In this document: piece by piece, positions 53,652-62,985 of the stretch
Layout of the letters: each line of letters starts with the position of its first letter
Numbering within the stretch: position 1 is the first letter of the stretch
From: Burkholderia lata
GTDB lineage: Bacteria > Pseudomonadota > Gammaproteobacteria > Burkholderiales > Burkholderiaceae
Assembly: GCF_000012945.1 (NCBI RefSeq)
Contig: NC_007510.1
Coordinates: 2,170,001 to 2,234,000 of the forward strand
Length of the DNA: 64,000 nucleotides
Direction: 5' to 3'
The notes under the pieces: model-generated
What the model was told of the DNA's origin: nothing
The model's database searches: none
The model's input: the letters and a program-made list of their open reading frames with translations, nothing else
Program-made: the position numbers and the translations under genes

Positions 53652-53823
53652 CTCCTGTCTCCGTCTCTGTTCCGGCACCGGCGGAAAGCCCCGCCCGGCC
53701 GTCATTCCATACTTTTAGTTTCGAAAAAAGCGACTCCGGCTGATCTTATCAAACCTTTCCTGCATCCCTAAAGTGTCCTCAACAGACCCATTTGCAAGAT
53801 CCACCCCATTCAAGGAGACATTC

Positions 53824-55599
<1,776 letters not shown>

Positions 55600-55642
55600 A
55601 CCGCACGACATTTTTGACTGACCGACCGAAGAGGCTTAGCTC

Positions 55643-56452
55643 ATGCCGAAGTTTGCTGCAAACCTGACCATGCTGTTCAACGAAGTGCCGTTCCTCGACC
55701 GCTTCAAGGCGGCCGCCGACGCGGGCTTCGACGCCGTCGAGTTCCTGTTCCCGTATCCGTACGCGAAAGAGGAACTCGCCGAGCGGCTCGAGACGCATCG
55801 CCTGCGCCTCGTGCTGCACAACCTGCCCGCCGGCAACTGGGACCAGGGCGAGCGCGGCATCGCGTGCCTGCCCGATCGCGTCGGCGAATTCCAGGAAGGT
55901 GTCGGCCGTGCGATCGAGTACGCGAAGGCGCTGAAGGTGCCGCAGCTGAACTGCCTCGTCGGCATCCCGTCGGCGAGCACGGCGCGCGACAAGACCTTCG
56001 TCACGATCGTCGACAACCTGCGCTTTGCCGCCGACGCGCTCAAGCGCGAAGGCATCCGCCTGCTCGTCGAGCCGTGCAACTGCTTCGACATCCCGGGCTT
56101 CGCGCTGAACCGCTCGTCGGAAGGGCTCGACGTGATCCGCGCGGTCGGCTCGGACAACCTGTTCCTGCAGTACGACATCTATCACATGCAGCGCATGGAA
56201 GGCGAACTGGCCGCGACGATCGAACGCAACCTCGCATCGATCGGCCACGTCCAGCTCGCGGACAACCCGGGCCGTAACGAGCCGGGCACGGGCGAGATCA
56301 ACTACGCGTTCCTGTTCGCGCTGCTCGACCGGCTCGGCTATGCCGGTTACGTCGGCTGCGAGTACAAGCCCCGCACCACCACGACGGAAGGCCTCGGCTG
56401 GCTGCAAAGCGTCGCCGGCTGCGCACCGGGCTCGGCGCGTCGCGCCGCCTGA
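55643..56452 (+). CDS. hyi: Hydroxypyruvate isomerase
   Basis: A 269-residue TIM-barrel of the AP-endonuclease 2 / sugar isomerase family, close to E. coli Hyi in length. It starts MPKFAANLTMLFNEVPFLDR. Metal and catalytic residues lie in LLVEPCNCFDIPGF and QYDIYHMQRMEGE, then HVQLADNPGRNEPGTGEI and YVGCEYKPRTTT. It interconverts hydroxypyruvate and tartronate semialdehyde. It lies 43 nt after gcl. Confidence 0.95.
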   Translation: MPKFAANLTMLFNEVPFLDRFKAAADAGFDAVEFLFPYPYAKEELAERLETHRLRLVLHNLPAGNWDQGERGIACLPDRVGEFQEGVGRAIEYAKALKVPQLNCLVGIPSASTARDKTFVTIVDNLRFAADALKREGIRLLVEPCNCFDIPGFALNRSSEGLDVIRAVGSDNLFLQYDIYHMQRMEGELAATIERNLASIGHVQLADNPGRNEPGTGEINYAFLFALLDRLGYAGYVGCEYKPRTTTTEGLGWLQSVAGCAPGSARRAA

Positions 56453-56493
56453 GTCACGCCCTTCCCGTTTTCAGCCCTATAGGAGACATTTAC

Positions 56494-57387
56494 ATGGCAA
56501 CCATCGGTTTCATCGGCCTCGGCATCATGGGCGCGCACATGGCGCGCAACCTGCTCAAGGGCGACCACCAGCTCGTCGTGAACGGCGCGTTCCCGATCCC
56601 CGACGACCTGCGCACGAGCGCAAAGGTCGTCGCGAACTCGACCGAAGTCGCGCAGAACGCGGACATCATCGTCGTGATGGTGCCGGATACGCCGGACGTG
56701 CGTAACGTGCTGTTCGCCGACGACGGCGTCGCGAAGGGCCTGACGGCCGGCAAGCTCGTGATCGACATGAGCTCGATCTCGCCGCTCGACACGCAGGAAT
56801 TCGCGAAACAGATCAACGCCCTCGGCTGCGACTACCTCGACGCACCGGTGTCCGGCGGCGAAGTCGGCGCACGCGAAGCGTCGCTGACGATCATGGTCGG
56901 CGGCCCGGAAGCGGCATTCGAGCGCGCCAAGCCGCTGTTCGAGAAGATGGGCAAGAACATCACGCTCGTCGGCGACAACGGCGCGGGCCAGACCTGCAAG
57001 GTCGCGAACCAGATCATCGTCGCGCTGAACATCGAAGCGGTCGGCGAAGCGCTGCTGTTCGCCGCGCGTTCGGGCGCCGATCCGGAGCGTGTGCGCCAGG
57101 CGCTGATGGGCGGCTTCGCCGCATCGCGCATCCTGGAAGTGCACGGCGCGCGGATGACGAAGCGCACGTTCGATCCGGGCTTCCGCATCGAGCTGCACCA
57201 GAAGGACCTGAACCTCGCGCTCGACGGCGCACGCAAGCTCGGCCTCGCACTGCCGCACACGGCCAGCGCACAGCAGCTGTTCAGCGTGTGTGCATCGCAC
57301 GGCGGCAAGGCATGGGACCACTCGGCACTCGTGCGCGCGCTCGAGATCATGTCGAACTTCGAGATCGGCCAGACGCCGGCCGCGTAA
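56494..57387 (+). CDS. glxR: Tartronate semialdehyde reductase
   Basis: A 297-residue beta-hydroxyacid dehydrogenase that reduces tartronate semialdehyde to D-glycerate. The NAD motif GFIGLGIMGAHMARNLL is at the N-terminus. The substrate loop DAPVSGGEVGAREASL lies near 117-132 and the catalytic Lys169 with Asn172 in GQTCKVANQ. It completes the gcl-hyi-glxR pathway. No glycerate kinase follows, so that step must be encoded elsewhere. Confidence 0.96.
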   Translation: MATIGFIGLGIMGAHMARNLLKGDHQLVVNGAFPIPDDLRTSAKVVANSTEVAQNADIIVVMVPDTPDVRNVLFADDGVAKGLTAGKLVIDMSSISPLDTQEFAKQINALGCDYLDAPVSGGEVGAREASLTIMVGGPEAAFERAKPLFEKMGKNITLVGDNGAGQTCKVANQIIVALNIEAVGEALLFAARSGADPERVRQALMGGFAASRILEVHGARMTKRTFDPGFRIELHQKDLNLALDGARKLGLALPHTASAQQLFSVCASHGGKAWDHSALVRALEIMSNFEIGQTPAA

Positions 57388-57546
57388 CACGGCTGCAACG
57401 ATGCGCGTTTCCGCTGCGATGGCGGACGCGCACGACAGACACACGTGACCGGCACGGCCGGTCGCATCGATGCGCGATGCACCACGCACTCGCGCATCAC
57501 GGTGGGGCGCCCCGCCCTGTACTGCCGAACGGCATGCGGGACGGGG

Positions 57547-57577
57547 CGAAAAACGCCGCTCTGGGCTGAGAGCGGCG
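57547..57577 (-). terminator. Terminator-like hairpin reading on the minus strand
   Basis: On the minus strand ACGCCGCTCT pairs with AGAGCGGCGT around a 6-nt loop and is followed by TTTTCGCC. No minus-strand gene lies upstream, so it may end an unannotated antisense or small transcript, or act as a stem for glxR mRNA. Confidence 0.5.
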
Positions 57578-57778
57578 TGGTGGGGTCCGCAGCGGCACCC
57601 GGCGACGCCGGGGAAGCCTTGGTCGGTCAGACGTCGTCGTCGGGTGTCCGCCTGTCGGATTTCGCGTATTACATTTCTTTACGTTCAAGCGTGCGATTTT
57701 TCATGCAATCGTCGTCATGAACGCCTACACTTTCGCCACGCCTTTCGAGAAAACCGCCGCGCTTGCGCTCACCTCCGG

Positions 57779-57806
57779 TGACCGCGCCCAGCGCGGTGTT
57801 TTTTTC
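57779..57806 (+). terminator. Terminator-like hairpin in the leader of the BON-LysM gene
   Basis: ACCGCGC pairs with GCGCGGT around a CCA loop and is followed by GTTTTTTTC, only 48 nt before the next start codon. It could end the gcl operon or a short RNA, or attenuate the BON-LysM gene. Confidence 0.6.
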
Positions 57807-57853
57807 GCCACTTCACGGCGCGTTTTCTTTTCAACCACCTAAGGAGTGCAACG

Positions 57854-58324
57854 ATGGGTCTTCTTTCGTTTATCAAAGAGGCGGGTGAAAAACTGCTGGG
57901 TCATGCCGATGCGCAAGCAGCGGAAGATCCGAATGCCGCAAACCAGACCGCGGCCGATGCGATCAAGAACTACATCAACACGCAGGGTCTCGATACGTCG
58001 AACCTGACCGTCGCGTTCGACGGCGCATCGCGCACCGTGACGCTGTCGGGCAGCGTCGCCGACCTCGACACGAAGGCCAAGGTCAAGGTCGCGGCCGGCA
58101 ACGTGCAAGGTGTCGCGGGCGTCAACGACGACGATCTGCAGCCGGACGATCCGGAAGTGCAGTACCACGACGTGAAGTCGGGCGACACGCTGTCGGCCAT
58201 CGCCAAGGAAGTCTATGGCGACGCGAACAAGTACCCGGTGATCTTCGAGGCGAACAAGCCGATGCTGTCGAGCCCGGACCGGATCTACCCGGGCCAGAAG
58301 CTCGTGATTCCGCCGCAGTCCTGA
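57854..58324 (+). CDS. kbp: BON-LysM potassium-binding protein (Kbp/YgaU family)
   Basis: A 156-residue two-domain protein. A BON domain spans about 30-95 (AIKNYINTQGLDTSNLTVAF, then TLSGSVADLDTKAKV). A LysM domain spans about 103-153 (YHDVKSGDTLSAIAKEVYGD, ending YPGQKLVIPP). There is no signal peptide, which fits the cytoplasmic E. coli Kbp that binds K+ and responds to osmotic stress. AAGGAGT precedes the ATG. It is a single-gene unit ending at a strong terminator. Confidence 0.93.
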   Translation: MGLLSFIKEAGEKLLGHADAQAAEDPNAANQTAADAIKNYINTQGLDTSNLTVAFDGASRTVTLSGSVADLDTKAKVKVAAGNVQGVAGVNDDDLQPDDPEVQYHDVKSGDTLSAIAKEVYGDANKYPVIFEANKPMLSSPDRIYPGQKLVIPPQS

Positions 58325-58349
58325 GCATTGTTGCCGGACTGACGGACGC

Positions 58350-58382
58350 AAAAAAGGCAGGCCGATGGCCTGCCTTTTTTTC
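58350..58382. terminator. Bidirectional terminator between kbp and the asparaginase gene
   Basis: AAAAAAGGCAGGCC pairs with GGCCTGCCTTTTTT around a GAT loop between convergent genes. Confidence 0.9.
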
Positions 58383-58425
58383 ATGGTGACGCGCGCGGCC
58401 CGCGCCGCACGTATCGGTCAGCCGG

Positions 58426-59448
58426 TTACAGCGTATCGAACATGCGTTGCAGCGCGTCGCGACCGTCGATGCCGTTCGCGAGCGCGAGCATCAGCAGCAC
58501 GCGCGCCTTGTACGGGTTCAGCGACCCCGCGCTCACGAAGCCGAGCGCATCGTCGCTCGCGGCGCCGTTGCGCATCACGTGCCCCGACCCGACGCGCGAC
58601 GCGCGAACCACCGCAACGCCTGCGTTTACCGCATCGGCCAGCGCCGCCTGCAGCGTCGCATGGATCGAGCCGTTGCCGGTGCCCGCGACGACGAGACCGC
58701 GCACGCCGGCTGCAACGAGCGCATCGACGGCCGTACGCGTCACGCCCGCGTAGCTCGCGACGACTTCGACGGGCGGCCACACGGCGGCGATCGCCAGTTG
58801 CGTGTCGCGCGAACGCGTCACGCGGCGTGCGAATTCGACCCGGCCGTCCTGCACCCAGCCGAGCGCGCCGAGCTCCGGCGACTGGAATGCATCGACCGCG
58901 TAGGTGCTCGTCTTCACGACGTCGCGCGCGCCGTGGATCCGGTTGTTGAACGCGACCAGCACGCCCTGCCCGCGCGCGGACGGATGCGCAGCCACCGTCA
59001 CCGCGTTCAGCAGGTTCAGCGGGCCGTCGGACGACAGCGCGGTCGCCGGGCGCATCGCGGCCGTCAGCACGACCGGCTTGTCGCCATTAACGACCAGATG
59101 CAGCGCATACGCGGTTTCCTCGAGCGTGTCGGTGCCGTGGGTGATCACGATGCCGTCGACCGCAGGATCGGCCATCAGCGCGTCGATCCGCGCGGCGAGC
59201 GCATTCCACAGCGGCAGCGCGAGATCCTTGCTGTCGATGCTGGCGATCTGCTCGGCGTCGATGCGCGCGACGGACGCGAGCGCCGGCACCGCGTCGACCA
59301 GGAAATTGACGCCGAGCGCACCGGCCTGGTAGCCGGCCGTGCTGGCCGCGTCGGGTGCGGCGCCGGCGATCGTGCCGCCGGTAGCGAGCACGGCGATGCG
59401 CGGCAGGGCCGCCGCGGACGAAGGAGATGCGGAATTCGGAGTATTCAT
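58426..59448 (-). CDS. L-asparaginase
   Basis: A 340-residue asparaginase that hydrolyses asparagine to aspartate and ammonia. The two catalytic threonine motifs are present: VLATGGTIAG near the N-terminus and GIVITHGTDTLEETAY in the middle. Residues 1-18 are Ser/Ala-rich without a convincing export signal, so it is probably cytoplasmic even though the sequence looks like the class II group. I start it at 59448 (MNTPNSASPSS), because an in-frame ATG 72 nt upstream adds unrelated residues. It stands alone. Confidence 0.92.
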   Translation of the reverse strand: MNTPNSASPSSAAALPRIAVLATGGTIAGAAPDAASTAGYQAGALGVNFLVDAVPALASVARIDAEQIASIDSKDLALPLWNALAARIDALMADPAVDGIVITHGTDTLEETAYALHLVVNGDKPVVLTAAMRPATALSSDGPLNLLNAVTVAAHPSARGQGVLVAFNNRIHGARDVVKTSTYAVDAFQSPELGALGWVQDGRVEFARRVTRSRDTQLAIAAVWPPVEVVASYAGVTRTAVDALVAAGVRGLVVAGTGNGSIHATLQAALADAVNAGVAVVRASRVGSGHVMRNGAASDDALGFVSAGSLNPYKARVLLMLALANGIDGRDALQRMFDTL

Positions 59449-59598
59449 GGCCGCGATTGTAAAGGCTTGCGGCCGGGATCCGGCAGGTTCCGGCGCGGCG
59501 ATCGGGGCTGGCCGCCGCACATCATGGTTTGTCCCGATCGTTCGGCCGCACGTGCCGTCAACGGCCGTGGTGTCCGCAACGTTATAGAAAGTGCCGTT

Positions 59599-59627
59599 TT
59601 GGTGTTTTCACATTGATTTGCCATAAT
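59599..59627 (+). promoter_or_regulatory. Probable promoter of the PsiF-like gene
   Basis: TTGGTG at 59599-59604 and CATAAT at 59622-59627 are separated by 17 nt. The leader would be about 85 nt. Confidence 0.45.
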
Positions 59628-59719
59628 CGGAACGCGCTGTGCGATGCGGCCCTATCCTCATCGCGCGGTGCTTCGTGACGGCGTCGATAACACGCAATTC
59701 ACCCCATGGGAGTGTCGAA

Positions 59720-60010
59720 ATGAAAATCCAATCGCTCGTAGCCGCAGTGCTTCTCGGCGGCATGCTGGCTTCCCCCGCGTTCGCGGCGAACAGCCAGCAG
59801 GACAAGATGAAGGCCTGTAACACCCAGGCATCCGGCAAGACGGGCGACGAACGCAAGGCGTTCATGAAGGACTGCCTGTCGGCAAAGCCCGCGAAGGCCA
59901 TGTCGCAGCAGGAAAAGATGAAGGCGTGCAACACGCAGGCCACCGGCAAGAAAGGCGACGATCGCAAGGCGTTCATGAAGAGCTGCCTGAGCAACGCGCC
60001 GGCCGCCTGA
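59720..60010 (+). CDS. PsiF repeat protein
   Basis: A 96-residue periplasmic protein. A signal peptide occupies residues 1-22 (MKIQSLVAAVLLGGMLASPAFA). Two PsiF repeats follow, each with QQ(D/E)KMKACNTQA and RKAFMK(D/S)CLS, so four cysteines in two pairs. The E. coli relative is phosphate-starvation inducible, but no Pho box was recognised here. The start at 59720 follows GGGAGTG. A terminator follows the stop. Confidence 0.92.
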   Translation: MKIQSLVAAVLLGGMLASPAFAANSQQDKMKACNTQASGKTGDERKAFMKDCLSAKPAKAMSQQEKMKACNTQATGKKGDDRKAFMKSCLSNAPAA

Positions 60011-60030
60011 GTTCCGGCGCTCCCGTATCG

Positions 60031-60068
60031 AATGCCGCGCACCGCTTCGGCGGGCGCGGCATTTTTGT
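60031..60068 (+). terminator. Rho-independent terminator after the PsiF-like gene
   Basis: ATGCCGCGC pairs with GCGCGGCAT around an inner stem and TTCG loop, followed by TTTTTGTTTT. Confidence 0.88.
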
Positions 60069-60293
60069 TTTCGTTGCATGCGCATCGACGCGCCCCGCCC
60101 CCCCGCGCTTCTGCCGCGCTTTAGCCACGCCTCCCGCCCCGCTTTCCCGCCTTGCCGTACCGGCGCCGCCACATGGTGCGGCAATTCGCCGCGTTTTCTT
60201 CTATGATGGCTGCAACGCGGCCCATCCAAGTACAAGAAGCGCCATCGGGCCGCCCTCGAGACAGACGCGCACGCGCGTCAAACGGAGGCATGG

Positions 60294-60743
60294 ATGGCAT
60301 GGAGACAACACCGCTGGTTCCGCCGCTGGCTGATCGTGATCGTATTCTGGGCCGTGCCCGTTGCGATCGTCGCCGTGCGCGAGATCCGCGAGGAAATGGC
60401 GTACAACAAGGCGGACCTGCAGCTCGCGCTGACCACCTGGCAGCTCACCGACGCGCAGCAGGCAGCCGGCACCGCCGCGAAGTGCCACGGGGATCCTGAC
60501 GAGGCGCGCGCGGCCGGCTGCCCGGCCGACGTGCTCGCCGCCAATGCGCCGCGCCAGCAGGCAGCCCGCGACGAATACGTGGTGCGCCGCAGCACGCTCG
60601 CGAGCTACCTCTGGCACGCGTTCGTCGGCTACTGGGTCGTGCCGGCCGCGTTCCTGTTCGCCTGCGGGGTCGTGATCGCGCTGATCCGTCGCGCGCTGCG
60701 CCGCCCCCCGATCAAGCCGCCTGTTCCGCCCGTCACGCACTGA
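60294..60743 (+). CDS. Hypothetical membrane protein with two helices
   Basis: A 149-residue protein I do not recognise. The N-terminus is basic (MAWRQHRWFRRW), followed by a transmembrane helix at about 12-28. A hydrophilic, mostly helical region of about 75 residues has two cysteines (Cys64, Cys76). A second helix lies at about 108-126, and the tail is Pro/Arg-rich. Both termini are probably cytoplasmic and the loop periplasmic. The ATG at 60294 has CGGAGG at ideal distance; another ATG lies at 60290 in a different frame. It stands alone between two terminators. Confidence 0.8.
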   Translation: MAWRQHRWFRRWLIVIVFWAVPVAIVAVREIREEMAYNKADLQLALTTWQLTDAQQAAGTAAKCHGDPDEARAAGCPADVLAANAPRQQAARDEYVVRRSTLASYLWHAFVGYWVVPAAFLFACGVVIALIRRALRRPPIKPPVPPVTH

Positions 60744-60973
60744 TGCGCGCGGCAGGCGCCGCCGTCCGATCGACCACCGTGTTTCCCGCATGCCGACGCG
60801 ACGTCGACGCGCGGGCGCCGGTGCGTCCGTTGGCGCGCCGCGACATCCCCGAGCGATTTGACGCTTTTTCACGCCGCAACGAAAAGAGGCCGTAATCCGC
60901 TGTGATATAACTGCCGACGTGATCCGCTCCCTGAGCGAGACTCACTCCGAACATCATCCGATGGAGAAGAACG

Positions 60974-61561
60974 ATGCAAAAACGGAATCTTGTGCTGAAA
61001 GCCGCCGCTGCGCTCATCGTCGGTAGCCTCGCGCTCACCGGTTGCACCACCACCCCGGACAAGCCGGACAACGCCGCAACGAACGCGTCGAAGCGCCAGG
61101 CAATCGACTCGAGCGTCGACGCCACGCTGTCGCGCATGTACTCCACGGTCAAGGGTTCGCGTGAACTCGTCGCGAAGTCGCGCGGCGTGCTGGTCTTCCC
61201 GGACGTCATCCAGGCCGGCTTCATCGTCGGCGGCCAGTCCGGCAACGGCGCACTGCGCGTCGGCGGCAGCACGGTCGGCTACTACAACACGTCGTCGCTG
61301 TCGGTCGGCCTGCAGGCAGGTGCGCAGTCGAAGGCGATCGTGTTCCTGTTCATGACGCAGGAAGCGCTCGACGAATTCCGCGGCTCGGACGGCTGGGCTG
61401 CCGGCGCCGGCGCGTCGGTCGCGCTCGTGAAGATGGGCGCGAACGGCGCGGTCGACACGACCACGGCCACCGCACCGGTCCAGGTCGTCGTGCTGACGAA
61501 CGCCGGCCTGATGGGCGACGTGTCGATCAACGGCACGAAGGTCTCGAAGCTGAAGATCTGA
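60974..61561 (+). CDS. SYLF/YSC84-domain lipoprotein (BPSL1445-like)
   Basis: A 195-residue outer-envelope lipoprotein. The lipobox LALTGC gives acylated Cys24. The SYLF/Ysc84 domain fills the rest (ATLSRMYSTVKGSRELVAKS, then GVLVFPDVIQAGFIVGGQSG and GWAAGAGASVALVKMG). The eukaryotic version binds lipids and actin; the bacterial role is unknown. It resembles the B. pseudomallei immunogenic antigen BPSL1445. It is a single-gene unit with its own terminator. Confidence 0.88.
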   Translation: MQKRNLVLKAAAALIVGSLALTGCTTTPDKPDNAATNASKRQAIDSSVDATLSRMYSTVKGSRELVAKSRGVLVFPDVIQAGFIVGGQSGNGALRVGGSTVGYYNTSSLSVGLQAGAQSKAIVFLFMTQEALDEFRGSDGWAAGAGASVALVKMGANGAVDTTTATAPVQVVVLTNAGLMGDVSINGTKVSKLKI

Positions 61562-61603
61562 CGCTCGTGCACCGCCCGTGCGCACGGCGCGCGGACCATG
61601 CAC

Positions 61604-61640
61604 AAACGGCGATGTCCTTGCGGGCATCGCCGTTTTTTTA
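61604..61640 (+). terminator. Rho-independent terminator after the SYLF lipoprotein gene
   Basis: AAACGGCGATG pairs with CATCGCCGTTT around a 10-nt loop, followed by a T run. The convergent glycosyltransferase stop lies 27 nt further on. Confidence 0.9.
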
Positions 61641-61666
61641 TCCGCGCGCGTCCTGCGCCTCGCGCA

Positions 61667-62731
61667 TCAGGTCGTCGAGTCGATCACCTTGAAACGCGAG
61701 CGTTTCTGCGCACGGATCACCGACTGGTAGACGTCGACATACTGCTGCGCCATACGGCGCGACGTGAAACGTTCCTCGAAGCGCTGCCGCACGCGCGCGC
61801 GCGGCAACAGGTGCAGCCGGTTCACGGCGGCCACCGCACTGATTTCATCCTCGACGATGAAACCCGACACGCCCTCGTCCACCACTTCGGGCACCGCGCC
61901 GCGATTGAACGCGATCACCGGCGTGCCGCACGACATCGCCTCGATCATCACGAGGCCGAACGGTTCCGGCCAGTCGATCGGAAACAGCAGTGCATGCGCG
62001 CCCGACAGGAATTCGGCCTTCTGGTGATCCGCGATCTCGCCGATGAATTCGACGTGCGGCAACGCGAAGAGCGGCTTGATCTCGCGCTCGAAGTATTCCT
62101 GGTCGGCCGCGTCGATCTTCGCGGCGATCTTGATCGGCAGCCCGCACTGGCGGGCAATGCGGATCGCCGTGTCGACGCGCTTCTCCGGCGAGATGCGGCC
62201 GAGGAACGCGAGGTAGCGCGGCTCGACCGGCTGCGGCATGTACAGCGTATCGGGCAGCCCGTGGTAGACGGTCGTCAGCCATTTCGCCTGCGGCAGCGGC
62301 TGGCGCTGCGAGTTCGAAATCGAGATCACCGGCGCCGTGTTGAACGTGTCGAACACCGGCTGCTGCTCGGGCAGGTCGAGCCGGCCGTGCAGCGTCGTCA
62401 CGTAAGGCGTTTCCTGCCGGTTGAAGACCGAGAACGAGTAGTAGTCCATGTGGAAATGGAGCACGTCGAAGTCCTTCGCGCGGCGCGCGACCGTCTCCAT
62501 CAGCAGCATGTGCGGCGCGACCCGGTCGCGGATCGACGAGTCGAGCCGCAGCGCGCGCGGCCAGACCGGCTCGAGCTTCGCCCGCGTCGTCGAATCGCCG
62601 CTGGCGAACAGCGTCACATCATGGCCGAGCTCGACGAGCGCCTCGGTGATGTAGGACACGACGCGCTCCGTGCCGCCGTACAGCTTCGGCGGTACCGATT
62701 CCGTCAGCGGCGCGATCTGGGCAATTCTCAT
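61667..62731 (-). CDS. Family 4 glycosyltransferase
   Basis: A 354-residue GT-B glycosyltransferase. The N-terminal half has MRIAQIAPLTESVPPKLYGG, where KLYGGTERVV lines the acceptor cleft. The C-terminal half binds the nucleotide sugar, with FLGRISPEKRVDTAIRIA and the EX7E-type segment PEPFGLVMIEAMSCGTPVIAF. The start at 62731 follows AGGAGA; the frame is open for another 63 codons without similarity. Related genes are annotated as glycosyltransferases of unknown product. There is no polysaccharide cluster beside it, so the target is unknown. Confidence 0.87.
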   Translation of the reverse strand: MRIAQIAPLTESVPPKLYGGTERVVSYITEALVELGHDVTLFASGDSTTRAKLEPVWPRALRLDSSIRDRVAPHMLLMETVARRAKDFDVLHFHMDYYSFSVFNRQETPYVTTLHGRLDLPEQQPVFDTFNTAPVISISNSQRQPLPQAKWLTTVYHGLPDTLYMPQPVEPRYLAFLGRISPEKRVDTAIRIARQCGLPIKIAAKIDAADQEYFEREIKPLFALPHVEFIGEIADHQKAEFLSGAHALLFPIDWPEPFGLVMIEAMSCGTPVIAFNRGAVPEVVDEGVSGFIVEDEISAVAAVNRLHLLPRARVRQRFEERFTSRRMAQQYVDVYQSVIRAQKRSRFKVIDSTT

Positions 62732-62985
62732 GGTCCACGTCTCCTGTGTCCTGTCCGTTGCGGCACGGCCGGCGGGCCTTCGGGCTGTCGCGCCCTGCTC
62801 GCCCCCATGCAGCGCTGGCCGGTTCGGGGCGCCGGCCGGATATCCCTTCATTATTCGCGATCCCGCTGCCCGGAGCCGCCCGTCTTTCATTTTATGGGTG
62901 TTGTTACAGGCAGGATACATTCCGCCTGTCGGGCCGATCCGGCCCCATGTTGACGATCACGCCAGAGTGCAGGCCGCCGCGCCCG

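Larger units (their letters stand above)
57388..57853. other. 466-nt gap between glxR and the BON-LysM gene, with two hairpins
   Basis: Two structured elements are visible and are listed separately: one with its U tract on the minus strand at 57547-57577 and one on the plus strand at 57779-57806. A 41-codon frame starting at ATG 57717 ends with TAA at 57840-57842, inside the Shine-Dalgarno region of the next gene; it lacks its own Shine-Dalgarno and is not called. The centre (57650-57720) is unusually A/T-rich for this genome, as expected of a promoter region. Confidence 0.5.
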
